Positions 42,001 through 54,000 of a DNA stretch of 64,000 nt are shown one piece after another. A program made the translations under genes and the position numbers. The notes beneath the pieces were generated by a model. The model searched no databases. It was not told the DNA's origin and worked only from the letters and a program-made list of their open reading frames with translations. Origin of the DNA: Prostheceraeus crozeri (taxonomy: Eukaryota > Platyhelminthes > Polycladida > Euryleptidae); the NCBI GenBank assembly GCA_907163375.1, contig CAJQUW010005765.1, positions 62,001 to 126,000 of the forward strand. The letters are read 5' to 3'. How positions within the stretch are numbered: position 1 is the stretch's first letter; every line of letters begins with the position of its first letter.

Positions 42001-45000
42001 AACGTATGACGAGACCCTTGATGTCTTTAAAGTCAACGACATTTTTATCACTACCTACGGAAATAGCGTGGAATAGTTGATGTTCGAACACTTGTGAGCG
42101 GATGATCATACCAAACGTCCTTTGGACTTTGAACACAAAACCACGAATCTGCGTTGGAGTTTTAGATTCAGATCTAAGAATATTCATGTGCGCAACTGAA
42201 CAGACTTCAAATGACAGACATCAACCAGAACGATTCCAAATTACCAAGAAACTAACAATCTCAGACTACTTTGCTCAATCATGAACTTCTCAAGATTATT
42301 ATTTCCGCCTGGACTTGATACGAGTGATAGCGCGAGGGAATTCCCATGCCAAAACAGACTGTCATAGCGCTTTGACTTGACCATGAACATGATAGGGGTC
42401 CGCATCTCTGTACTGGCTGTTACAGGATCTGAGGCATCACATCCTACAGTAGCTTGAATCCTGCTTTCGTCTAATGTTGCCAGGGATTAGTGCATTTGAT
42501 TTCTCACGTCAATGCCTTACGTAACTAATGCACAAGGCATGTGATGATGTTTTTCTTGATGAAGCTTGTCACTTTCTGTTGCCGTCAGCCAAATGCGCCG
42601 AATAATTTTAGAATCAATGTTTTGCAATAATTAAGTTAGTCAGGTTTGATTTAGCAGTGATGAAAAGTGAAAAAGTTAATTGATGAAAAATGACATGAAA
42701 ATATACAAACGTCTTCAATGTGATTTGGGGTGTTATAGTCATTGGGTGTTTGGGATCTCTAGTCATGTGTGAGATCATAGAAATCGGCAAAACCTCTAGA
42801 ACGAAGGTTAAGCTTCATGCAATACACAATAGTGGCACATAAATCGCACGCATTTTCATTTAGATACACCTGCCAACGTCTGTATGATTGGGTTAGAATC
42901 AGTCACGTGAGTAATTCTAAGCTTTTCATAGGTTCTTCATGCTCCAACTTAGTTCCCCCGGCGGTGCCGCGACCTTGAGTCAATTTCCGTTCTAGTCAAC
43001 TTCAGATAAACAATTTATTTCTATGGTGACGACCGAATGAAGTAATAATGTAAGATGCCAAATGCTGGCGTTAACGTGATTTACATGACGTCATAGAAAT
43101 CTACAACGCAACCAGTCGAACAATTGCTATGGAAGTTGACAAATGACCACCAAAATAACTATGAACTATGGCAGAAGGGGGCTTCCAACAGGGTTTTTTT
43201 TCGTCGTCGAGCCTTCCGCCAATTGGCGGAAATCGCTCAAAAAATTTCCGCCACTAAAATGATGGCTTGAAGAGAGCTATATTTGGATCTTTTCAGTTGT
43301 ACCACCACAGAGCAATGCGCCTTAACATTCACCACTTTTCCTCAGTTAGTGATTCCGACCTGAATCAGTCATATCGTATAAAAAGAATGGAATCTTCGCC
43401 ATAAAAACTGCTAGCCCTTCCATCGAGCGTCAGTGCCAGCTCAACTTGTGCGATAATGGTGACGAGTTATAATGACGGTTAAGTCTGTCTGGCACCTAAC
43501 CATAATGCCAAATGAAATAGGCTACAATGTGGCCTAGAAATGGATAATTTGATATATGTAGGCCCAAAATCTAACCATAGGCACGCAGGTCAATAGACCG
43601 GCCCTTTAGACCCATTTTTAAGATGCCATTTTCCATAATAACACAAGAAATACATGTGCTTACATATAATTTCTATGCATTCATTATGAAAATGTCGTTT
43701 TTTATTCTCCTGGCTCGTTCACAACGACTACTGCTTTGAAAGTTCGTGATTCTAATATACCATTCATCAATTCAATGAAAAAACAGCGGTCGTATATGAC
43801 AAACAATTTACTGAATGCGAATAAAAAACGGAACCTAACCGTTACATTCACCGTTACTAGGCTCTGTGGATAAAGGCTAATTGTTTCATGAAAATGATGT
43901 TGTGCGAATGGAAAGAGTCAGACAGGCTACCCTAACAGCGTGCATCGACCTCTGCAGAACAACAAAACAGACAATTGCTATGGAAGTTGACAAATGACCA
44001 TCAAAATAACTATGAACTATGACAGAAGGGGCTTCCAATGAAAATCTACCTTTGCGGAAATAATGAAATGAGTGATAGCTACCACGGTAACAATCACAGT
44101 ACAGGTTTGTGTCCCAAAATGAAGAGGGCTTCCAAAATACGCTAAGACACAGTCGAATCTGAGCTAGCCTACACTGAAAAATGTGAAGAAAATTCGCTTT
44201 CGACAAAAGACGATTGTAGGTGTAATAATTTTCCATCCTTTGTAATCAAATTTCAAGATCGAGCTGTTGAATTTCTGCTGAAGTGTGAAATTGTTTGGTT
44301 CCTGAGAGACTGCCTAAAAGTCAACATTTCCGTGTTCCCTTCTGCCGGACAACTAGGTATCTGAACTACTTCATCCCTTTGTCTTGCGCTTTGTATAATG
44401 AGAGATGTATTTGCAATTAATTTGATTGTTTTAATTGTAATTATCATGTGAATTTTAATCATGTTGCTTGTTGATGTGTCTCAATTTCATCTGTCTAAAT
44501 GATGATTTTTGCATTTACAACCAGATGTAATTGATTTTCATTTCATTGAGTAAACGTTACTTACTTAAGAAGCACAGTCAACAGCGTGTTTACATATAGT
44601 CCGGGAGCTAGCGCTCATTCCAAATCTTTCAAAACTCTACTGCGGATGAAAGTCTGCTATTCAGAACATACCGGTTAGTCCGGGAGCTAGCGCGAAGTTG
44701 TGCAGGGAACGATGTAGTACATAAAACTTTCACATAGCATAGTACACCTCTAACCTACTGCAAAACTTCGCGTCTGCCGGATCAGATCATTTGCTTTTCA
44801 GAAATAGAGAGGATAACACAATCCTATGTATTTCCAGTGGTAAAATTGTAACATTTAAGGTGTTGACTCCATTTTTTCGAATTTTTGCTCATAAAAGTTA
44901 CACAAGTTGGTATTTTGTTGAACTGGTTATTATAGAAATCATCTACAGATCATGATCTTTCAAATGAGTTATCATTTAGTGACAGAGGATGAAGTAAAGT

Positions 45001-48000
45001 GTACAAACAGACACTTTTCGTTGATGTAACTGCAAATTTTAACATAGAAATTTCAGGAAAATTGTTGATATACTTTAACGAAAAGTGTCTGTTTGTACAC
45101 TTTACTTCATCCTCTGTCATTGAATGATAACTCATTTGAAAGATCATGATCTGTAGATGATTTCTATAATAGCCAGTTCAACAAAATACCAATTTGTGTA
45201 ACTTTTATGAGCAAAAATTCGAAAAAATGGAGTCAACACCTTAAATGTCACAATTTTACCACTGGAAATACATAGGATTGTGTTATCCTCTCTATTTCTG
45301 AAAAGCAAATGATCTGATCCAGCAGATGCGAAGTTTTGCAGTAGGTTAGAGGTGTACTATGCTATGTGAAAGTTTTATGTACTACCTCGTTCCCTGCACA
45401 ACTTCACGCTAGCTCCCGGACTAATATCGATAATGCCGGATTCCGTGACTGTCGAGAACCTGACATCAACCACTGCGGAAAATGCTCTTTTACTCTTACA
45501 CACAGCACGCTCAGGTCGTGCAATGTAACTGTTTCCGCAGTCGCATTCATCTTGATAATGAAGTGTGACTTACTGAGCATAGTAACCGGGTAAGGCAACT
45601 AGGAAACGCTTCTTTAGTTACAGAATAAATTCGTTTGCGAATTAAGCAGTAAGTGAATCACCGACAAAAGGATTTCTGATGAACACACCTTTACATTTTG
45701 AACCAAACACGGGATTCTTAGTAACAGGCACCCGATTATACTTAACAATAAAAGATGCTGGATAGTTATTCTCTTTTAAAGTTTTAAACGATTCTTCATC
45801 AAAAAGAGCTGACGGAGAACAAAGTCTACGAGCTCTACCGTACATCGTACGAATCAGATCTGATTAATAATGCAGTGGTACAAAGCTGAAAAATTTCAAT
45901 ACAAACGCTTCCTCAGTTATAGATGGTAAAAATTCGTTATTATAATAAACAAAGAATAAACTAGAATTTTATTCTAGTTGCCATATAATCACAATTGGTA
46001 GTTTTGACCAAATTTTCCCATTTTTATTGTTTTACCAGGACGGGTTTTACCATACCTGGGAAAAACCTTTGAAGTTCAGTGAAATGAGGAAATCATTTTC
46101 TCACCAACGACTCCAGAGGCGACGGATCGGATGAACGATGCGTCATCAAGTTTTTAAAAGTTGAAAACGTCACAAAAATAAAAAATTAATTAATTATTTA
46201 ATTATTTAATCTCTACCGGTTTCAATTGGCAACAAGATGACAGAGATTGATCAGTCTTCATCAGGAAAAATATAAAAAGAAAACATCTAGTCCCGACAAT
46301 TTCAAACGACTTACAGTTTTTAAAAATTCCATTATATGCATGCATAGACCACCTAATCCAAGATATTCTATATCATAAAAATAGAAATCACACAAGTCAT
46401 AGGGAAGTAGGAGATCTAGGTTCATAGATAACTGACATCTGTAGCACGTGCTGCATATTAAGGCCATGAGGCCAGTCAGTCATTTGTTGGCTAATGAATT
46501 TCAGTTCGTCCACCTTTGGTTGTTGATCATTTCTAAATTGTTACAAAAAACCTTTAAACCCTGGTTCTCCTCAATATAACAACAAGTGATTAACTCACCT
46601 CCAATTTTATATATTGCCCACTGAAATTATTCATCAGATTTTCTACTGTTTTGACGGCGACATTTTCTTCATTCAATACAGGAATGATCACCGACACACT
46701 TGTACTTGCGAGACAGTGAATTGGTAGTCCGATATGGCTTTCCACCAAATAAAGGTCTCTGATGGAATCAATTTCTCCCAATTCATGCCTCAGAGACGCG
46801 ATAGTCAGGTTCCGACCACGAGAAGAACAGTTGGATGACAACATAGAGTAGGCATTACTTGAACCCCACAACACGTAGGAAAAGATGCCTTTCATCTTCA
46901 ACGGTCGGTGAATGAAATGTTCTCCGCGGAATCCAGCGAGATAGCATCCCTTGGATGATGAGCGGCCTAGAATGACATCTACTCCATCATTGAGTGCATT
47001 GAAGGCCATGTCAAGGACCTTCAAAGAGATCTCAGGGACGTGAAGATTGACGAATAGTGTCTGAAAAGCAAATTCAAGAATCTGCAGATGCTTTTTCTGA
47101 AGCACAGTGAAACAGATTTTCATGATTATAACGCGCAATATGATTAGATAGATGTGCATCGGATGTCGAACTATACAAGCATGCCATTGCTGCCTAAATA
47201 TTGTGCATACATATTACTTCCTACCTACTGCGCGTGCCTTGGGGATTGCTTACAGCGGTTCACCTCCATCCACTGAAGATGATCTCTCCAACAGAAGAAG
47301 GAAGATAAGCATGAAACTGTTTACTTCACTTGAATCTGATTGTTCTCATGTAATGCACAAACATGTCCCTAAAAAGGCAGCATTGCTCTCATGAGGCCAT
47401 AAACAATATAATCCGACGCATTCTACGAACAGCAGGAATTCCACCCCTTCTTGAGTCATTGGATTTAAATACATGGGAAAACAAACGACGTGACGGCCTA
47501 TCAACCTTCCTGATTGTAAATGGTGAAAACCGTCTGTGATTTCACGCGTATTGATGCATACGCTGCCTCAAGTCACCAATTCTATTACTAATGCCGGAAT
47601 CACTTCAACTGCAGCCGAAGACTTTACAAATAATTCAGAATTCCAAATAATGTGATCTGATTCACCTTGTATCCTTCAACATGTCGCGATTGAAACAAAT
47701 ATGTGTCTGTGAAGAACCTGACGCGATCCATAGATATTTTTCAGGAATATTTACACATTGTCACAGATACCACTGATGGGAGTTGAGAGCATGCCTGGTT
47801 GAAGCGATGAATTAACATCGAAATGGTTGTGTGCCAATTTCCTTTTTATAATTTTCACCTATTCCTTGCTCTTACCTTCAAAGCTTTGTATTCGTCGTAA
47901 ATCATGTGAGCCATCCGCTGTGAAGAGGCAAAGCAACGTATTTTAAAACACATTGTTTTACCTTAACATGGTCATATGGGTAATTCAATATGTGTATTTC

Positions 48001-51000
48001 GTCTGAGATTAGTCAGTTATATTAAACAAGAAAAAATAATGCTTTTAAGGATGAAACAATTTGGAATCATGAACTACACGTCAATAGAACTAACTATCTC
48101 ATGGAGGTGTGATGAAATATCTTTTCTAATGAAACTATAAACAACTTATTTCAAAATACGCTACAATCTTTGACTCTTCATTCACAATAATACCGATTAT
48201 AAATCTAAAATAGATTGTACACATTCTTTTTGAAAAGTATTTTTCAATACGTTGTTTTTAGCTTGAAAGTGCCTGTTTGCTTTTACCAGGGATTTCTCAA
48301 AACAGCTATTTTCAAAATACGTTGCTTTGCCTTTCCACCTTTTCACGGCCGCTATGAGATGATAACGTCTAGACTTGAGTGGCTGCTACAAATTCGTTAT
48401 GAAACAGATAGCTATGAAATTACATCACAAGCTGTGACTGCTCTCCTAAGCATCACCACAAAATATTGCAGGTGCTACATTAAATTGACAGAGATCAAAG
48501 CCGGCATGGTGTACTACACTCAATAACTATTACGACACTCGACTGTTTGGGCGCACATGGCTACTTGGCACGTAGCCAGAGTAATTCACTGAATTTAATC
48601 TACAAAAATATCACATGATTTTCGAGTTTCGCCGGGATATGATGAGGAATCTATTTTTCTAAAATCTTTCTAGAATCTAAATTTCAGAACATACAAAAAG
48701 TGACTGCTCATCGCTCAACACATACATCCATTTTAGAATGAAATTAGGTCAAACCATCATTAAGAATTCAAAAAATTGAAATGTCTTAGAAATTTTTCAT
48801 GTTATTTTACAGTCCGGCAATTAACGCCGTTTGTTTTCAAGTGAGCAACTAATGAAATAATGAAATGAATCTACAACTTCAAAAGCTAATTTTTGTGTAA
48901 ACCTCAGCAGGATGTAATATCGATGACAAACTCAATTTCTTGTAGGTATACCAAACCTTCACTTCTGTCTCTCCTTTAGCAAGTCATGGAAAGGCAACAT
49001 GGTTACTGGTTCATGGTGTTTGTGTACTTTATTGAAAATGAGAAAAAGTGTTGAGGAAGTTTGAAAAAGAACTATTGAACTTACTTGAATTCAACTTGTA
49101 TATTCTTACTTCTTACAACACAAGGATTCGGAAGATGACAAACACTAGCATTATTGATGAAAAAATGGGAATGTATCATTTTCAGCCGAACGAGTGACGA
49201 TCTTGTGACAACTTTAAGTGTGACACTTGTACACGTACGTGAAACTTTTACTTGTGACACGATTGGAAGGCATGAGAATCGATTGACTTTCGACATAATT
49301 TAGGAAGTCCGTTTATTTATCATCAGATCTGCAACTGCGAGAATCAGATGAAACTTTTCGCCTTCACTATTCCTTTAAACAAATCTATGGCCCACAGAAT
49401 TAGATTCATCTGCGGGCGGCTTCGATTTCTGGAATGGAAGTATCGTATCTGTCCTTAACATTGAAATCGCACAGAATTAGACAACTTGTTCCTTCAGGGT
49501 TTCTTGAATGGATAACTTGTATATCGCCTACACAATCTCAAATAAGCTTTTGGACACCAGCCAGTGAGTGGTGAGTGGCGTCCGTGTTGTGGTATCACTT
49601 CAAACACACAAAAACACACCACTGTCCAGGTGCATTCAGTGCATACAATGAGGAATCCTGAGAAGAGGATGTGAAATCATCAGGTGAACTAGTCTTCGTG
49701 CGCCTGCCATCTTCTTTAATAATGATCGGAAGGACCAACATTATGGAGACAACTTGTGCGCAATGATCTGAATTCTTCGAATCTGAAGGAATCGTGGCAA
49801 TCGAAGCACTTGGATGGTATTCACAGCAATCCGCAAGCGACGCACGACTTTTTTCCTGTCTCTGCCAGGTATTAGGAATTCCTTTTTGCCCACTTATTAA
49901 ATTCCTGCATGAACCCTAGTTTTGAATTAGTCTTCACTTCCAGTATACTAAAAGAGTTGAACAATCTAATTCTGTGCTATGGCCAGTGTGAGGAGCGAGA
50001 GAGATGCGTTGTTCGATAGCCGATGAGAAACAAGCCGCATCACTGCTTTCTTCTGCACTTAAGTCTTCTATCTAGGCATTTCCTCAGAAATCTTTCATTC
50101 ATGTAAAGTCAATCTCAGTAGATTGTGATCGATGTTTCTCAACATTTCCGTCGGAAGATCAAAATTAGACTATTGATCATTGAATACATCAGTGATCTTA
50201 AAACTAAAAATCACTTGGGCCTATGATTTGCAAGTCCTCTTCTGATGATTTGAGAGAAATTCTGTCAATCACTATTTTTTATAAAAGTAAGAAGACAAAC
50301 TTAATATTTCGAGCATCTGAAATAGCCATCGTGAGAAATGTTTATTACCGCATAGCTTCAGTGCTTCTACCATACTTGAAAGAACTGTCTGTTATTCGAA
50401 ACGTTGGTCGCGAAGCGTCGAGTACTTTAAGTAACAGATTATGAGTTCAATTGCAGGAAGCACGCCAAGCTATGCGGTATTATATTTCCTGCATGATATT
50501 GAGTTTTGGATGCATCGGTAGACCCAAACCCAGAGAGATCACAACTTTATTCATAATATCGGGATGCGGAAGATGTTGAATACTTTGCATGATAACAAGA
50601 AATAACTGAGTTGCAATCGTCGTAGTAGAAGACTATCGATTAGCATTGAATGACAAATTTGGTAACTATCAATTAGGAAATATATTTGATCAATTTGTTG
50701 AAGGTTCTCATGTTGAAGGACAATATGCTTAGTTTTACAAGGCTACACGAGGTGACATGATTTTTGCGTGATTAATAATTGCTTCGAGTTGAGACCATCT
50801 TTAAAGATGTTGGAATCCAAGAAAATCACGAATTTTCACAAGATCTCCGCATGATTTCACAGAGACATTCATGTACCTATCAATTTTTGTAGAAAACCGT
50901 ATAAAGTCATGATTAATCAGCCGAAACACTTGAATGCATTCGTCGGATAATTTGATAAACAGCTCATCATTAAAAAAAGCAGATAGCTTTAATCATGTCG

Positions 51001-54000
51001 ATGAATCAATCCTTTGATGCCATCGCGCTTATCGAATGAATCGAACTCGTCTGTTACTTCTATTGAAAATGTTTTGTTCATGGATTTCACGTGATTTGTC
51101 ATGTATCAGTGCCTTATTACAACTGAATACACTTGGTGAATCTTTTTGTCCCAAAAATCGTGCATTTCTTGTGATGAAAATTCCCCTCGATGGCCAACTT
51201 TTCCAGCAGATTTGAATACTTTTTGTTATTGTGACAGTATTGGGAACATAATCAATCCAACGTTTTCCATGAAGCGTTTTTCCTGGTACGTGGTATACTG
51301 ATATATAGGGAATGCCATTCAATTTATAATTAGTTTTGCTCCTGTGAACACTGCATTTAGTCATTATAAGGAATGAATGAAGTAACTTTGACCCTGCTTT
51401 GACAAGGCAAGATAAATTCCAAAACTGCTTATTGCTTTAGCATGCATAAGCAAGCAGATTTTGAACTATCCTACCTCTGCGACAGGCCTTCGAAGCTCTC
51501 CCATAGAAAGCGTCATTCTACCTCCTGTACAATTATGGATATCTAGACCTCCTTGGATTGCCAAAGGAAGAACTACTTTTTAAATGCACTGATAAAAATG
51601 CAAAGGACTGAAATATCATGCTGTAAATCTATTGTCTCTCTAATTCCTGCATGAAATTCAAATTACAAAAACATATAGACGATAGTAGGATTTAGAACGC
51701 ATACAATCCTAAATGAACAAATACAGACGGTAAAGAAAATCAGTAGATATCTTAAGACTCAATAAACAGTCACTCTGCTCATTGCATAGAAATTAACAAT
51801 ACCATAGAAAGTCCTAGAATGGAAATTGCATGAAAATTATGGCACACTCCGGGGGAACTTTGTTGGGGCAAAATGGTAATTGTGCGAACTGGCTTTCTTG
51901 CTTTCTGGTTGGCATTTTTAATTATCAAGTCAATTTGTGATCTGGATTGTTGGCCCTTGTCCAAAGACCATGTACTCAAAAGCAATAGTGAATTTACAAA
52001 ATACTGCAGCGACAGGATGACAGAGAATGAAATCCTGTAAAACGTTCTGTATGGTCATCATTTTGAAATATCGCTCCCATAATCAATCAAGAGTATAATC
52101 AGACACATATGCAGCTTGTAATATCGATTTACAGAGCATGCATTAGTCCAGCTTGAAATCAGAGGTCGAGAAATCTTACAGTATTCATTTTATTTTGAAG
52201 GATTCCCCTGTTCACTATATTTGAACAATTTTGAAAACCTTTGCATGCTTTCGAATGTGAGCTTCCAAAATATCATCACACTACGTCACATAAATCATTT
52301 AGTGATTAATTGAAAATTTCCGACGACATTTCATTAATCTGATAAATGACTGTCGCTAAAGAAGCGTTCGATGTTTTTATTCCAGAAGAACGCTAGGTTT
52401 CTTGACGGTTAGAAGGAGAAATTATCCAATAATTAGAAATTTTATCTTTGAATTCTTGGAATGTTCTTGCAACTAGTACATCGACTACTTTCGATTATGA
52501 CTCTGAGAACCAAATTTCAATTCGTATTCCAGAAAAATTGGAAGATAGTTGTCAATGACTGCTACAAATAGACACAGTATATTAATCCATGGAAAAGTAG
52601 GCTATTTCATATGAAACAATGCCGCCATCTCACTTGCAATTCTCTTCATGAAAATCCTGTAATTTGCTGTCAACAACTTCCACAACCAACTTGGCAAATA
52701 GTTTGACTATGATACGATGCTTTAGATCGAATCTGATCTGCAAACCATAGATTTTTCCATGTGCCATCATTGTACATAGGCAAGATATCAAACTTCCATT
52801 CTAGTGTACTATTATCCACTTCTATGGCTCATTGAGTGTAAACTTTTTTGAGCTTTATTTGCAGCATTTCGTGCAGCAGGAGATCGCATTTGCAGGCCTC
52901 CCACGGTACTTTTTCAAATTTCAGGAAACAAAAATCATCAAATTTCAGGACATTTTTTCGTAGCAGCCTCCACCATCCTTTACAGCTGCTCTTTTTCATC
53001 ACCCTCCTAGTGTAGTGGCTGATCGTAAGCCATTCTGTCAAGCTAAGTAGTGTCCCAGAATTCGTTTTCTGTGATCAACTTTTCAATTTACACGCAATTG
53101 TATCTTACATTTGATTTATGCCATTTGACGAATTCCGATTTCCATTTGATATTGTCATTTGTTATTATTACTATTATGTTTTTTTTCAATGAGTTTTCTA
53201 TCTTGGAATTTGGCTAAACATCAAATTAGGCCTTTCCCAAAATTTGTCAAGAGAGCTCAAACCTCCAAGTTCTATACCTACTGCGTCCTGCTTAAAAGAA
53301 CATAAAAACGAAAATCAAGCTGGTCAGAAGTTTTTACTATGATAGGAACCATTTCATGTCAACTTGTTCGTTTGAATTCATGTTCCTTCAACAGCTCAGC
53401 AAGCCAGGGGCGCTTAACTTCCTGCACTCCTAAAATGAATGTCCCTAGCTACATTTTATTTTGTTCTGTACACCGGTAAATTCCTTTCAAATCTGATGAC
53501 TAACTGACAACCGTTCTAAGCACAACTTCAGACATTTTTCACAAAAAAATGATACTTTCAGTTGAACTGAAAGGAAAAGCTGAGAAAATCGTCATATTTC
53601 AGAACTTTCAGTACGAGTGGAAGGCCTGCATTTGTTGTAGCATCGCTTTAAGATTTCAAATTGTGACAGATTGATGTTATTATCCCTATAATATTGTTGT
53701 CGATGCTCCCCAATAGACGACGATGACTGCCGGTGTTCCTCAACTCCTTCGAATAAATGTCTCGATGTTTAGCCTACATAATTTGCATTGCACAAATCAC
53801 ATTGGAATTCATAAACCACATCGTGACTATTTATCAGATGAGGCTTCGGAACAAGGTTAGTGATGAGGGATTCCACTTGAGCACCTTTTAACACTGGATT
53901 TTGACGATGGTCGAAATATTACGTTTGTCTTTCTGTTTTTATCAAAAATTAAGACAAGAAAATTATTTGTCAATCAGTCTCTACTAATTAAGTCATTTGT

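Noticed and set aside
51029..51364. 111-codon minus-strand ORF as a retroelement fragment
   Set aside because: No motif of polymerase, integrase or protease could be recognised.
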